This document shows, piece after piece, positions 24,133 to 32,513 of a DNA stretch of 64,000 nucleotides (position 1 is its first letter; every line of letters begins with the position of its first letter). A program made the translations under genes and the position numbers. Below the pieces are notes generated by a model. It was not told the DNA's origin. It did not search any database and worked only from the letters and a program-made list of their open reading frames with translations. The stretch is taken from NCBI GenBank assembly GCA_031277795.1, contig JAITLQ010000013.1, forward strand, positions 1 to 64,000, written 5' to 3'. This DNA comes from Arthrobacter sp. Lineage in GTDB: Bacteria; Actinomycetota; Actinomycetes; Actinomycetales; Micrococcaceae.

Positions 24133-25671
24133 ATGGGCACCAAAACCAAGGCGGCGCTCGGCATGATGGCGGCCGGGGGCGTGGCCCTCGGCGGCGTGGC
24201 GATCCACGACCTGACCCAGAAGAAGCGCGCCGTGCTGCGCAACTTCCCCGTGATCGGGCATGCGCGGTACCTCCTCGAGGGCATCCGGCCCATGATTCAG
24301 CAGTACTTCATCGAGCGGGACTGGGACGGCCGCCCCTTCAACAAGACCACGCGCCAGGTCATCGATGACCGCGCGGAAGGCATCACCTCCGAGGAGTCGT
24401 TCGGCACGCTGCGCGACGTGGGCCGGCCGGGCTACGAATGGCTCGTGCATTCCATGGCGCCGCTGGAGCCGCCGGAGCTGGAGCCGCGGGTGATGATCGG
24501 AGGCCCGGAGTGCACGCAGCCGTACTCGATCAGCCTCATGAACGTCTCCGCCATGAGCTTCGGCGCGCTCTCCGCCAACGCCATCACTGCGCTCAACGAG
24601 GGAGCGGCGGCGGGCGGCTTCGCCCATGACACGGGCGAGGGCGGGCTCTCCGATCACCACCGCCACGGCGGGGACCTGATCTGGGAACTGGGCACCGGCT
24701 ACTTCGGCGCGCGCACGGCTGACGGGCACTTCGACCCGGAGAAGTTCCGCGCCAAGGCCGCCGACCCCCAGGTGAAGATGGTCTCGCTCAAGCTCAGCCA
24801 GGGAGCCAAGCCCGGGATCGGCGGCGTGCTCCCCGGCCCCAAGGTCACGGCGGAGATCGCGCGCATCCGCGACGTTCCAGAGGGAGAAAATTGCGTCTCC
24901 CCCGCCCAGCATTCGGTCTTCGACACCCCGCGCGAGCTCATCGAGTTCATCCGCGAGATGCGGGTGCTGGCCAGCGGCAAGCCAGCGGGCTTCAAGCTCT
25001 GCGTGACCTCCAGGCGGGACGTCCTGGCGCTGTGCAAGGCCATGATCGAGGTGGGCTCCACACCGGATTTCATCATCATCGACGGCTCGGAGGGCGGCAC
25101 GGGGGCCGCGCCGGCCGAGTTCGAGGACCACGTGGGCATGCCCCTCACGCAGGGGCTCATGCTCGTCCACAACGCCCTCGTGGGAGCCGGCCTGCGGGAC
25201 AAGATCAAACTCGGCGCCTCCGGCAAGGTCGCCGAGGGCAACGACATCGTCAAGCGCCTCATCCAGGGCGCCGACTTCACCAACTCCGCCCGCGCCATGA
25301 TGATGGCGCTCGGCTGCATCCAATCGCTCAAGTGCTCCACCGATACGTGCCCCGTGGGCGTGGCCACGCAGGACCCGCGCCGGCAGAAGGCGCTCGACGT
25401 CCCCACGAAGGCCCAGCGGGTCACGCGCTACCACCGCGCCACGGTGGACCAGGCCCTGCGGCTCATCGCCTCGATGGGCGTGCGCTCGGCCGCCGATCTC
25501 ACCCCGGAGATGCTGCGCCGCAACATCGACGTGGACTCGAACGCCTCCTACGCCGAGCTCTACCGCTGGCTCCGGCCGGGCGAGCTGCTCACCGAGCCGC
25601 CCGAGGGCTGGGAACGCGATTGGCGCAAGGCCAGCCCCGACCACTTCGGCTTCAAGGGGGCCATGCACTAA
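24133..25671 (+). CDS. FMN-binding glutamate synthase family protein
   Basis: 512 residues. It corresponds to the glutamate synthase central and FMN domains: MNVSAMSFGALSANAITALN, GEGGLSDHHRHGGDLIWELG, KPGIGGVLPGPKVTAEIARI, IIIDGSEGGTGAAPAEFEDH and GASGKVAEGNDIVKRL (FMN phosphate site). The Fe-S cysteines lie in CIQSLKCSTDTCPVGVATQ. The amidotransferase domain is absent, as in stand-alone archaeal-type and actinobacterial homologues whose electron donor is unknown. An N-terminal hydrophobic segment (ALGMMAAGGVALGGVAI) may anchor it to the membrane. ATG 24133 has GGGGGA upstream and is preferred over ATG 24118. Confidence 0.9.
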   Translation: MGTKTKAALGMMAAGGVALGGVAIHDLTQKKRAVLRNFPVIGHARYLLEGIRPMIQQYFIERDWDGRPFNKTTRQVIDDRAEGITSEESFGTLRDVGRPGYEWLVHSMAPLEPPELEPRVMIGGPECTQPYSISLMNVSAMSFGALSANAITALNEGAAAGGFAHDTGEGGLSDHHRHGGDLIWELGTGYFGARTADGHFDPEKFRAKAADPQVKMVSLKLSQGAKPGIGGVLPGPKVTAEIARIRDVPEGENCVSPAQHSVFDTPRELIEFIREMRVLASGKPAGFKLCVTSRRDVLALCKAMIEVGSTPDFIIIDGSEGGTGAAPAEFEDHVGMPLTQGLMLVHNALVGAGLRDKIKLGASGKVAEGNDIVKRLIQGADFTNSARAMMMALGCIQSLKCSTDTCPVGVATQDPRRQKALDVPTKAQRVTRYHRATVDQALRLIASMGVRSAADLTPEMLRRNIDVDSNASYAELYRWLRPGELLTEPPEGWERDWRKASPDHFGFKGAMH

Positions 25672-25779
25672 GGACGCGGGAACCGGGGCCCGACGCCGCG
25701 GAGCCGGGTGGCGCCCGACGTCGCACGCTCGGGGTCCAGGGCCCGACGTCACGCGGCCGGGCGGGGCGGTTCGGTCGCC

Positions 25780-26445
25780 TCAGGAGGCGAGCGCCCCGGC
25801 CAGGGCATCGAGCCAGGCGCCCCAGGCGTTCCTCCACTCCTCGCCGGCCGCGGAGGAGGGCAGCTTCTCGTGTGAGACGTTGATCTTGAGCCGGCCCTTG
25901 GCCTCCTCCACCGACAGTCCCACGGTGCCCAGCGCCTCACCCGCGGCCCCGCTGAGCGCCACCTTGAGCTGCTTCGCCTCTGGCTTGGAGCGCAGCACGG
26001 ATGCGAGGCCCGGGAGCAGGGCTGCCCTGGCGTCGTCTGACACCCACCAGGCCCGCAGCGCCTCGCGGTTCCCCTCCAGGGTCTTGTTCTTCTGGACCGT
26101 GAACGTGCCGTCCGCCATCTGGCCAGGCAGCCGCAGGCCCACGAGCCGTTCGTAGCTCACCGTGACGCCCTGGGCCCACCATCCGTTGACCTCGAAGTTC
26201 TCGTGCACCCAGGCGGCGATCGCCGTGTGGCCTGCCTGCCGCCCCGGACCCGCGTCGATCAACCCGACCCATTCGGCCCAGTCGTGGCCCGTGTTCTCGC
26301 GGATCACCTCGTCGCTGAACTCCGGCTTGCCTGCGCCCGTCTCTGCGTCGGCAAACGTCGTCGAGGCCCGGGCTGCCGCGGCGAAGGCATCGGCCAACGG
26401 CGCCATCGCCGTGCGGAGGGCTACTGGATCGGGGGTCTCACTCAT
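25780..26445 (-). CDS. DUF4287 domain protein with C-terminal SRPBCC-like region
   Basis: 221 residues. Residues about 40-105 match DUF4287: DEVIRENTGHDWAEWVGLID, AGHTAIAAWVHENFEVNGWW and AQGVTVSYERLVGLRLPGQM. The second half (AALLPGLASVLRSKPEAKQL; RLKINVSHEKLPS; EEWRNAWGAWLDALAGAL) resembles the helix-strand end of Hsp90-activator/SRPBCC-like proteins often fused to it. Molecular function is unknown. ATG 26445 has AGGAG upstream. The preceding 108 nt hold GCCCGACGTCG motifs but no gene. Confidence 0.82.
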   Translation of the reverse strand: MSETPDPVALRTAMAPLADAFAAAARASTTFADAETGAGKPEFSDEVIRENTGHDWAEWVGLIDAGPGRQAGHTAIAAWVHENFEVNGWWAQGVTVSYERLVGLRLPGQMADGTFTVQKNKTLEGNREALRAWWVSDDARAALLPGLASVLRSKPEAKQLKVALSGAAGEALGTVGLSVEEAKGRLKINVSHEKLPSSAAGEEWRNAWGAWLDALAGALAS

Positions 26446-26622
26446 GCGGGGCTCCTGCCAGGGTCATGGCGGTGCCATGACCGCCGTGGGGAGCCGAGCC
26501 TATCCGGCGCCGCGTCCATCCGGCAGGCCTGAAGCGTGCCGGGAGCGGCCCGGCGCGGGTGCCGGGCCGTCAGGCCGGTGGTCAGCGGTCCACGCGGCAG
26601 GCGCCGGGGCAGCGACTCCGCG

Positions 26623-26997
26623 CTAGCCGCCCAGCAGGTAGTCCCGCAGCACCACCGCGTGATTGTGCTGCGGGTCCTTGGCGGCAAACACGAGGGTGAC
26701 CGGCCCGGCGGCCGCCAGCGCCCGCAACCGACCCAGGGCCTCGGCCTTGGCGCCGGTCCCGGCCGCGTCGGCTGCGGAGAGCTCCGCGTGGTACTGGTCC
26801 GCGAAGGCCTCCCAGGACTCCGCGCCCGCCGCGTGCCACGCCCGGCGCAGCTCCGGTGAGGGCGCCACGTCACGCAACCACACGGCGTCGAGCACCTCCT
26901 TCTTGACGCCCCGCGGCCAGAGCCGGTCCACGAGGACGCGGGCGCCGTCCTCGGGTGCGGGGGCGTCGTAGGCGCGCTTCAGCAAGTACTCGCTCAT
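26623..26997 (-). CDS. DUF488 family protein
   Basis: 124 residues. It begins MSEYLLKRAYDAPAPEDGAR and has the family signature VLVDRLWPRGVKKEVL, WLRDVAPSPELRRAW and VTLVFAAKDPQHNHAVVL. DUF488 proteins are small and widespread, of unknown biochemical role; a conserved Arg/Trp/Pro loop suggests ligand binding. There is no ribosome-binding site. TAGGGT lies 7 nt upstream of the ATG, so it is likely leaderless. The long open frame upstream runs through palindrome A3 and is not coding. Confidence 0.88.
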   Translation of the reverse strand: MSEYLLKRAYDAPAPEDGARVLVDRLWPRGVKKEVLDAVWLRDVAPSPELRRAWHAAGAESWEAFADQYHAELSAADAAGTGAKAEALGRLRALAAAGPVTLVFAAKDPQHNHAVVLRDYLLGG

Positions 26998-27021
26998 GCG
27001 CGCCACCCTATGCCTTGGAGC

Positions 27022-27088
27022 TTTGCCCCTGCTCGTTGCGCTTTGCCCCGGGTATTCCCCGGGGCAAAGCGCAACGAGCAGGGGCAAA
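27022..27088. repeat. Long palindrome family A, copy 3
   Basis: Perfect 31-bp arms (27022-27052 and 27058-27088) surround TATTC. The arm starts TTTGCCCCTGCTCG and keeps GCTTTGCCCCGGG; the variable middle differs from all other copies but pairs exactly. It lies between the DUF488 start and the end of the ABC ATPase gene. Confidence 0.9.
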
Positions 27089-27140
27089 CCCGGGAGAGAA
27101 GGCCAAGCCATGGAAGCCCCCGCCCCACTCCCGGACAGGC

Positions 27141-28946
27141 TCAGCCCGCCAGGCGCCAGCCGGCGTCGGGGCGAGGCACGGAGTCGAGCAGCAGCCGCGT
27201 GTACTCGTGCGCCGGGTGATCGAGCAAGGCGGCGGTCGGGCCGGCCTCCACGATCTCGCCGCGGCGCAGCACCAACGTCTCGTCGCACACGCGCCGCACC
27301 ACCCCGAGGTCGTGGCTGATGAACAGCACGGTCAGCCCGCGCTCGGCGCGCAGCTGGGTCACGAGCTCGAGCACCTGCGCCTGCACCGACACGTCGAGCG
27401 CCGAGGTGGCCTCGTCCATGACCAGCAGCTCCGGCTGCACGGCGAGCGCGCGGGCCATGGCCACGCGCTGGCGCTGGCCGCCGGAGAGCGTGCGCGGCCG
27501 CGCGGCCTGCTGCTCCACCGTGAGTCCCACGCGATCGAGCAGCTCGGTGGCGACCTTCGCCGGATCGCGCCCCTCGGCGTGCAGCGCCGCCGCGTCGCGC
27601 ACGGCGCGGTGCACCGGGATGCGCGGATCGAGCGAGAGGTACGGATCCTGGAACACCATCTGTACGCTGCGCGCATGCGCCAGCCGCTCCTCGCGCCCGC
27701 GCGGCGTCCCCGTGCGGTCCTTGCCGGCCACCGTGATGGTGCCGCGATCCGGCGTCTCGAGACCCACGACCATGCGCGCGAGCGTCGACTTGCCAGACCC
27801 CGACTCGCCCACCACGCCGAGCGCCGCGCCGCGCGGGATCGCGAAGCTCGCGTCCGCCACGGCCGTGACCGGGTCCTTGCCGCGCACGGCATACGTCCGG
27901 CTGACGCCGTCCACCCGGAGCAAGGGCACGACGGCGTCGTCCCCGGCCCCGGTGCCGGCGGTCGCCCCGGCGGCGGGCGCGGAAGGCACGGCAGGCTCGG
28001 CGGGCACGACGGCGTCGTCCCCGGCCCGGGTGCCGGCGGTCGCCTCGGCGGATGCGGCACCATCCGGCGCCTCGCCCGCGGCGGCACCACCGGTGGCGGG
28101 TCCCGCCTCGTGTCGCCCGCCCGCCCCGGCCAACCGGCCGGCGTCGGGCAGCGAAACCACCGGCGCATCGTCAAGATGCAGCGACGGCGTCGCGGCCACG
28201 AGCCGCCGCGTGTATTCGGCCGCAGGGGCGGCCAGGACGGCGGCCATGTCGCCGCGCTCCTGGACGCGCCCGCCGGCCAGCACCACGACGTCGTCGCAGA
28301 GCGCTCCGGCGAGGCCGAGGTCGTGGGTGATGAAGAGCATGCCCATGCCGCGCTCGTCGCGCAGCGTGGCCAAGAGCCGCACGATCTCCGCCTGCGTCGT
28401 GACGTCCAGCGCCGTGGTGGGCTCGTCGCAGACCAGCAGGCGCGGGTTGCCCATGAGCGCGCCGGCGATCATGATGCGCTGCAGCTGGCCGCCGGAGAGC
28501 TCGTGCGGGTACTGGTGGAAGTGCTTCTCCGGCCGCGGGAGGCGCACGGCCTCCATGAGCTCCATGGCGCGCTTGCGGGCCGCCTCGCCAGAGACGCCCT
28601 CGCCCAGGCGCAGGGCCTCGGTGAGGTGATCGCCGAGCGTGCGCACGGGGTTGATGCCGGCGCGCGGGTCCTGGAAGACCATGGCAACGTCCCGCCGACG
28701 CAGCGCGCGCAGGGCGGGCCCGGCCAGGCCGAGCACCTCAACGCCATCCACGCGCACCGAGCCGCCCAAGACCGCCCTCTCGGGGAAGAGGCCGAGGGCC
28801 GTGCGCGCCGTGAGGGACTTGCCGGAACCGGACTCCCCCACGAGGCCAACGGTGCGTCCGGGCTCCACGCTCAGGTCGATGCCGTGCAGCAGGCGCTTGC
28901 CGCCGGGCAGGTCCAGGGTCAGCTGCGAAATCTCGAGCAGGCTCAT
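27141..28946 (-). CDS. Peptide/nickel-type ABC transporter, fused double ATPase
   Basis: 601 residues, with two complete ABC domains in one chain, like DppD-DppF fusions. Domain 1 (about 1-255) has GESGSGKSLTARTALG, FQDPRAGINPVRTLG, SGGQLQRIMIAGAL and LLVCDEPTTALDVTTQAEI. Domain 2 (about 345-590) has GESGSGKSTLARMVVG, FQDPYLSLDPRIPVH, LSGGQRQRVAMARAL and MDEATSALDVSVQAQV. They are joined by a 90-residue Ala/Gly/Asp linker that contains a duplicated segment. It powers uptake through the two permeases upstream. The ATG overlaps the permease stop (ATGA) and has GGAGGG upstream. Last gene of the operon. Confidence 0.93.
   Translation of the reverse strand: MSLLEISQLTLDLPGGKRLLHGIDLSVEPGRTVGLVGESGSGKSLTARTALGLFPERAVLGGSVRVDGVEVLGLAGPALRALRRRDVAMVFQDPRAGINPVRTLGDHLTEALRLGEGVSGEAARKRAMELMEAVRLPRPEKHFHQYPHELSGGQLQRIMIAGALMGNPRLLVCDEPTTALDVTTQAEIVRLLATLRDERGMGMLFITHDLGLAGALCDDVVVLAGGRVQERGDMAAVLAAPAAEYTRRLVAATPSLHLDDAPVVSLPDAGRLAGAGGRHEAGPATGGAAAGEAPDGAASAEATAGTRAGDDAVVPAEPAVPSAPAAGATAGTGAGDDAVVPLLRVDGVSRTYAVRGKDPVTAVADASFAIPRGAALGVVGESGSGKSTLARMVVGLETPDRGTITVAGKDRTGTPRGREERLAHARSVQMVFQDPYLSLDPRIPVHRAVRDAAALHAEGRDPAKVATELLDRVGLTVEQQAARPRTLSGGQRQRVAMARALAVQPELLVMDEATSALDVSVQAQVLELVTQLRAERGLTVLFISHDLGVVRRVCDETLVLRRGEIVEAGPTAALLDHPAHEYTRLLLDSVPRPDAGWRLAG
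27924..28050. repeat. Direct duplication inside the ABC linker
   Basis: About 49 nt beginning GGGCACGACGGCGTCGTCCC occurs at 27924 and again at 28002, an offset of 78 nt (26 codons). It encodes TAGTRAGDDAVVP and TAGTGAGDDAVVP in the linker between the two ATPase domains. It is a recent in-frame tandem duplication by its near identity. Confidence 0.75.
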
Positions 28947-29851
28947 GCCTTGTTCCCTCCGATGCGCTCGGCAAATTCCTCGCCGAGGATGTTGACGGCC
29001 ACCACCACGAGCACCACGGCCACGGCCGGGATGATCGCCGGGAGGTAGTGCCCCGAGAGCAGGCCCACCTGGGCCTCGTTGATCATGGAGCCCCAATCGG
29101 ACTGCGGCGCCTGGACGCCCAGGCCGAGGAAGGACAGGCCGGCCAGCTCCGCCAGGACGTAGCCGAAGTTCAGCGTCGACTGCGCCCCCACCACGGGCGT
29201 GACGTTGGGCAGCACGCGGTTCAGCGCGATCCAGCCGCCGCCGAAGCCCTGCACGCGGTAAGCACTCACGTAGGCGCGCTGCTTCTCCGCCAGCACGAGC
29301 TGGCGGGTCAGGCGGGCCACGATCGGCGCGTAGGCGATGGCCATGGCGATGACCGGGGCCACGAGGCCCTTCCCGAAGAGCGCCACGGCGAGGATCGCCA
29401 GGAGCAGGGCGGGGAAGGCGAAGAGCAGGTCGAAGAGGCGGGCCAGGACGGCGTCCACCCAGCCCCCGCGCCACGCGGCCAGGAGTCCCAGCAGCATGCC
29501 GAGGATCGTGGAGCCGATGACCACGAGGAGCGGGCCAAGCAGGGCCGTGCGGGCGCCGTGCATCATGCGGGAGAGCAGGTCGCGGCCCAGCGAGTCGGTG
29601 CCGAACCAGTGCGCGGCGCTGGGCGAGGCGTACTGGTTCATGAGGTCGATCCGGTCCGGATCGTTGGGCGCGAGCCACGGGGCGAACACGGCGGCCAGGA
29701 CGGCAGCCACGAGCACCACGGCGGCGATCCACACGAGCACCGTCCCGCGCATCCAGCGCGGGGTGCGCCAGCGCACGCGCGGCGCCGGGCGGTGCGCCGT
29801 CGGCTCGACGGAGCTGGGCTCCGGGACGTTGGAGATCACGGGGGCGGTCAT
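28943..29851 (-). CDS. ABC transporter permease, DppC/OppC type
   Basis: 302 residues and six membrane helices. The N-terminal OppC motif WLAPNDPDRID and HWFGTDSLGRDLLSRMMHGA are diagnostic. The EAA loop region is AYRVQGFGGGWIALNRVLPN, and the C-terminal LSFLGLGVQAPQSDWGSMI is conserved. It forms the channel with the DppB-type partner. Start and stop each overlap the neighbours by ATGA, giving tight translational coupling on both sides. Confidence 0.93.
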   Translation of the reverse strand: MTAPVISNVPEPSSVEPTAHRPAPRVRWRTPRWMRGTVLVWIAAVVLVAAVLAAVFAPWLAPNDPDRIDLMNQYASPSAAHWFGTDSLGRDLLSRMMHGARTALLGPLLVVIGSTILGMLLGLLAAWRGGWVDAVLARLFDLLFAFPALLLAILAVALFGKGLVAPVIAMAIAYAPIVARLTRQLVLAEKQRAYVSAYRVQGFGGGWIALNRVLPNVTPVVGAQSTLNFGYVLAELAGLSFLGLGVQAPQSDWGSMINEAQVGLLSGHYLPAIIPAVAVVLVVVAVNILGEEFAERIGGNKA

Positions 29852-30804
29852 CGGGCACCAGCTCCTGCCACGGTCCGGGGGTCAACGAGGGGTTGGAGCA
29901 GGTCAACCACGGCGTTGACGGCCACGAAGACCGCCACCACCAGCAGCACGATCGCCTGCACCACGGGGAAGTCCAGCCGGTCCACCGACTGCACCAGGAG
30001 CGAGCCGAGGCCGGAGAGGCCGAACGCCGACTCGATGATGGAGCTGGAGACCAGCAGGCCGGCCACGAGCATGCCGGAGACCGTGAGGATGGGGCCCACG
30101 GCGTTGCGCAGCACGTGGCGGCGCACGACGGCGGCGGGAGACAAGCCACGGGAGGTCGCCACCTCCACGTGCTCGCGCCCCAGCTGCTCCACCATGGCCG
30201 AGCGCGTGACCTTGCCGATGAGCACCACGTACACGAGCGCGAGCGCCGCCGAGGGGAGGATGAGGTGGCGGACGGTGTCCCAGAAGCCCTCGCCGGAGCC
30301 GAAGGACGGGAACCACCCCAGCTGCACGGCAAACAGGGCGATAAAGCCGACCGCCGCCACGAAGGACGGGATGGCCCCGAAGGCCGTCAGCGTGACGACC
30401 ACGGTCTTATCCACCCAGGTGCCCCGCTTCACGGCGGCGAGGATGCCGGCCGCGAGGCCGAACACGGTGATGAGCAGGCCCGCGATGATGACGAGGCCGA
30501 GCGTCACCGGAAGGCGATCGAGCAGCACCTCGGAGACGGACTGGCGGTACTGCATGGAGCGGCCGAAGTCGCCCGTGAAGATCCCGCCGATCCACTTCAG
30601 GTACTGCTCCCACGGGGAGAGGTTGAGGCCGTACTGCTCGGTGACGGCGGCGATGGCCTCCGGGCTGGGCTTGCGCCCGCGCAGCAGGAACGAGAGCGGG
30701 TCTCCCGGCACCAGGAAGCGCGAGAAGAAGACCAGCAGGGAAGCGAGGAAGAGCGTCAACACGAGTCCGGCGAGCTTGCCGCCGACTGAACGCACGATGT
30801 TCAA
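29848..30804 (-). CDS. ABC transporter permease, DppB/OppB type
   Basis: 318 residues with six membrane helices. Family motifs include VPGDPLSFLLRGRKPSPEAI, YLKWIGGIFTGDFGRSMQY, LPVTLGLVIIAGLLI, LGREHVEVATSRGLSPAAVV (EAA loop) and ESAFGLSGLGSLLVQSV. The start is TTG at 30804 with AGGAGGAAT at ideal spacing; no ATG fits, and the longer open frame upstream is a shadow. It lies 32 nt after the binding-protein gene and overlaps the next permease by 4 nt. Confidence 0.92.
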   Translation of the reverse strand: MNIVRSVGGKLAGLVLTLFLASLLVFFSRFLVPGDPLSFLLRGRKPSPEAIAAVTEQYGLNLSPWEQYLKWIGGIFTGDFGRSMQYRQSVSEVLLDRLPVTLGLVIIAGLLITVFGLAAGILAAVKRGTWVDKTVVVTLTAFGAIPSFVAAVGFIALFAVQLGWFPSFGSGEGFWDTVRHLILPSAALALVYVVLIGKVTRSAMVEQLGREHVEVATSRGLSPAAVVRRHVLRNAVGPILTVSGMLVAGLLVSSSIIESAFGLSGLGSLLVQSVDRLDFPVVQAIVLLVVAVFVAVNAVVDLLQPLVDPRTVAGAGAR

Positions 30805-30836
30805 GGGGATTCCTCCTGACGTGGATCTCGGCGGTC

Positions 30837-32513
30837 TCAGCGCGCGCCGAGGGCGGCGGCCCACGGCGCGTACATGAAGTTGATGGACGGGGAGAGGCCG
30901 GTGAGCCGGTCGGAGAGGTAGGCCGTGGTCGGCGGAGCGAAGAGCGGGATCCACGGCAACTGCTCGTTGGCGATCGTCTGGGCCTTGGCCGTGAGGGCCG
31001 CGCGCTCGGTGGCGTCCATGGTGCTCGTCGCCTGGTTCACCACGGCGTCGAACTCCTTGTTCTCCCAGCCTCCGTAGTTGGAGAACTCGCCGGTGCGCAG
31101 GACGCCGTACATCTCGAGGGCGTCGGGGCTGGAGAGGTACCAAGAGGTGTAGAAGAGGTCGATGCCCTCGCGGGCGCTCGGGTCGGAGAAGAGGGTCGTG
31201 TACGCATTGGGCGTCACGGTCTTGATCGTGGCCTTGAGGCCGATCTGGTTCAGCGCGTCCGCCGTGGCCTGGGCGGTCACGGTGAAGTCGTTGGAGATCG
31301 GCGCCGTGGCGATGACCACGGGCTTGCCCTCGGCCCCGGCCTCCTTGACGAGGGCCTTGGCCTTCTCCAGGTCGCGGCCGTAGCTCGTCAGGCCCGTGAA
31401 GGCGGCGTCGACCGAGGCGGCCGGGATGCCCTGCCACACGCTGTGCGTCGTCAGCGCGTCGGTGACCTCGCCGTAGCCGCCGTAGCCGGCCTTGAGGATA
31501 CCGTTGCGATCCAGCGCGTACATGAGCGCCTGGCGCACCTTGAGATCGGCGAAGGCGCCCTTCAGGTTGGAGACCACGAGCGAGTTCACGGTGGCGTTGG
31601 TGCCGAAGAGCACGTCGCCGCCTGAGCCGGCGCGCAGGATCGGGATGGCCTCCGGCGGCACCATCCACGTGCCGTCCACCTCCCCGGCCTTGAGCGCGTT
31701 GGTGCGTGCCGTGCCGTCCGGCATGAACACGAAGTCAAGCTCGGAGCTGTGCGCGCGACCCTCCTGGTTCCAGTAGCCGTCGTAGCGCGTGAGCTTGATC
31801 GACTCTCCCGAGGTCCACGTGGAGAACTGGAACGGGCCGGTGCAGTTCACGCCGCCCGTCGAGTTGCCGTAGTTCTTGCCCTTCTCCTTGAGCGTCTTGG
31901 CCGACTCGATGACGCCGGAGGAGTTGCCCATCGCCAGGTTGAACTGGCTGTCGGGGATGCGGGTCGTCACCGTGACCTGCCTTGGGCCGGTCTTCTTGAT
32001 CGACTCCACGTTCTGGTACACGGAGTACCAGAAGGAGCCCACCTCCGGGTCCAGGTGGCGGCTCAGCGAGGCCACCACGTCGTCGGCCGTGAGCTCGCTG
32101 CCGTCGTGGAAGGTGACGCCCTGGCGAATCTCGTACACCCACGTGGTGGGCGTGGGATTGGCGTACGACGTCGCGAGGCCGGGTTCCAGCGAGAGGTCCG
32201 GCTTCATGCGCAGGAGGGATTCGCACACATTCGCGAGGACCATGTTGTCCGGGTAGTCGAAGGCGTAGGCGTAGTCGAGGCTGTACGGCTCGGCGTGCAC
32301 GGCCCAGGTGATCTGATCAACGTCGGAAGCGGCGGAGGGCTGGGCCGGCGTGAGTTCCCACTCGGAGATGGCGCCGGCGGGGGGACCGCACGCGCTCAGC
32401 GCGAGCGCGCTCGCCGCCAAGGCCGCGATGGCCAGGGCACGACGGCGGGCGGCGCCTCCCGCGCCCAGGCTCGCCCGGGCGCCCGGCCGGCCGGGCTCCC
32501 GGCGGCGGCTCAT
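30837..32513 (-). CDS. ABC transporter substrate-binding lipoprotein (SBP family 5)
   Basis: 558 residues. The signal peptide ends in a lipobox, LALSACG near residue 42, so the mature protein is lipid-anchored outside the membrane. Family 5 features are ESLLRMKPDLSLEPGLATSY, WVYEIRQGVTFHDGSELTAD, DVVASLSRHLD, NLKGAFADLKVRQALMYALD and DLFYTSWYLSSPDALEMYG. Such proteins bind oligopeptides, nickel or related solutes. It overlaps the upstream amidohydrolase by ATGA, which suggests that the transported solute is an amide or carbamate-like substrate of that enzyme. Confidence 0.93.
   Translation of the reverse strand: MSRRREPGRPGARASLGAGGAARRRALAIAALAASALALSACGPPAGAISEWELTPAQPSAASDVDQITWAVHAEPYSLDYAYAFDYPDNMVLANVCESLLRMKPDLSLEPGLATSYANPTPTTWVYEIRQGVTFHDGSELTADDVVASLSRHLDPEVGSFWYSVYQNVESIKKTGPRQVTVTTRIPDSQFNLAMGNSSGVIESAKTLKEKGKNYGNSTGGVNCTGPFQFSTWTSGESIKLTRYDGYWNQEGRAHSSELDFVFMPDGTARTNALKAGEVDGTWMVPPEAIPILRAGSGGDVLFGTNATVNSLVVSNLKGAFADLKVRQALMYALDRNGILKAGYGGYGEVTDALTTHSVWQGIPAASVDAAFTGLTSYGRDLEKAKALVKEAGAEGKPVVIATAPISNDFTVTAQATADALNQIGLKATIKTVTPNAYTTLFSDPSAREGIDLFYTSWYLSSPDALEMYGVLRTGEFSNYGGWENKEFDAVVNQATSTMDATERAALTAKAQTIANEQLPWIPLFAPPTTAYLSDRLTGLSPSINFMYAPWAAALGAR

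Noticed and set aside
26955-29048. 697-codon plus-strand frame opposite the ABC ATPase
   Set aside because: It is a shadow of the fused ATPase and runs through palindrome A3.
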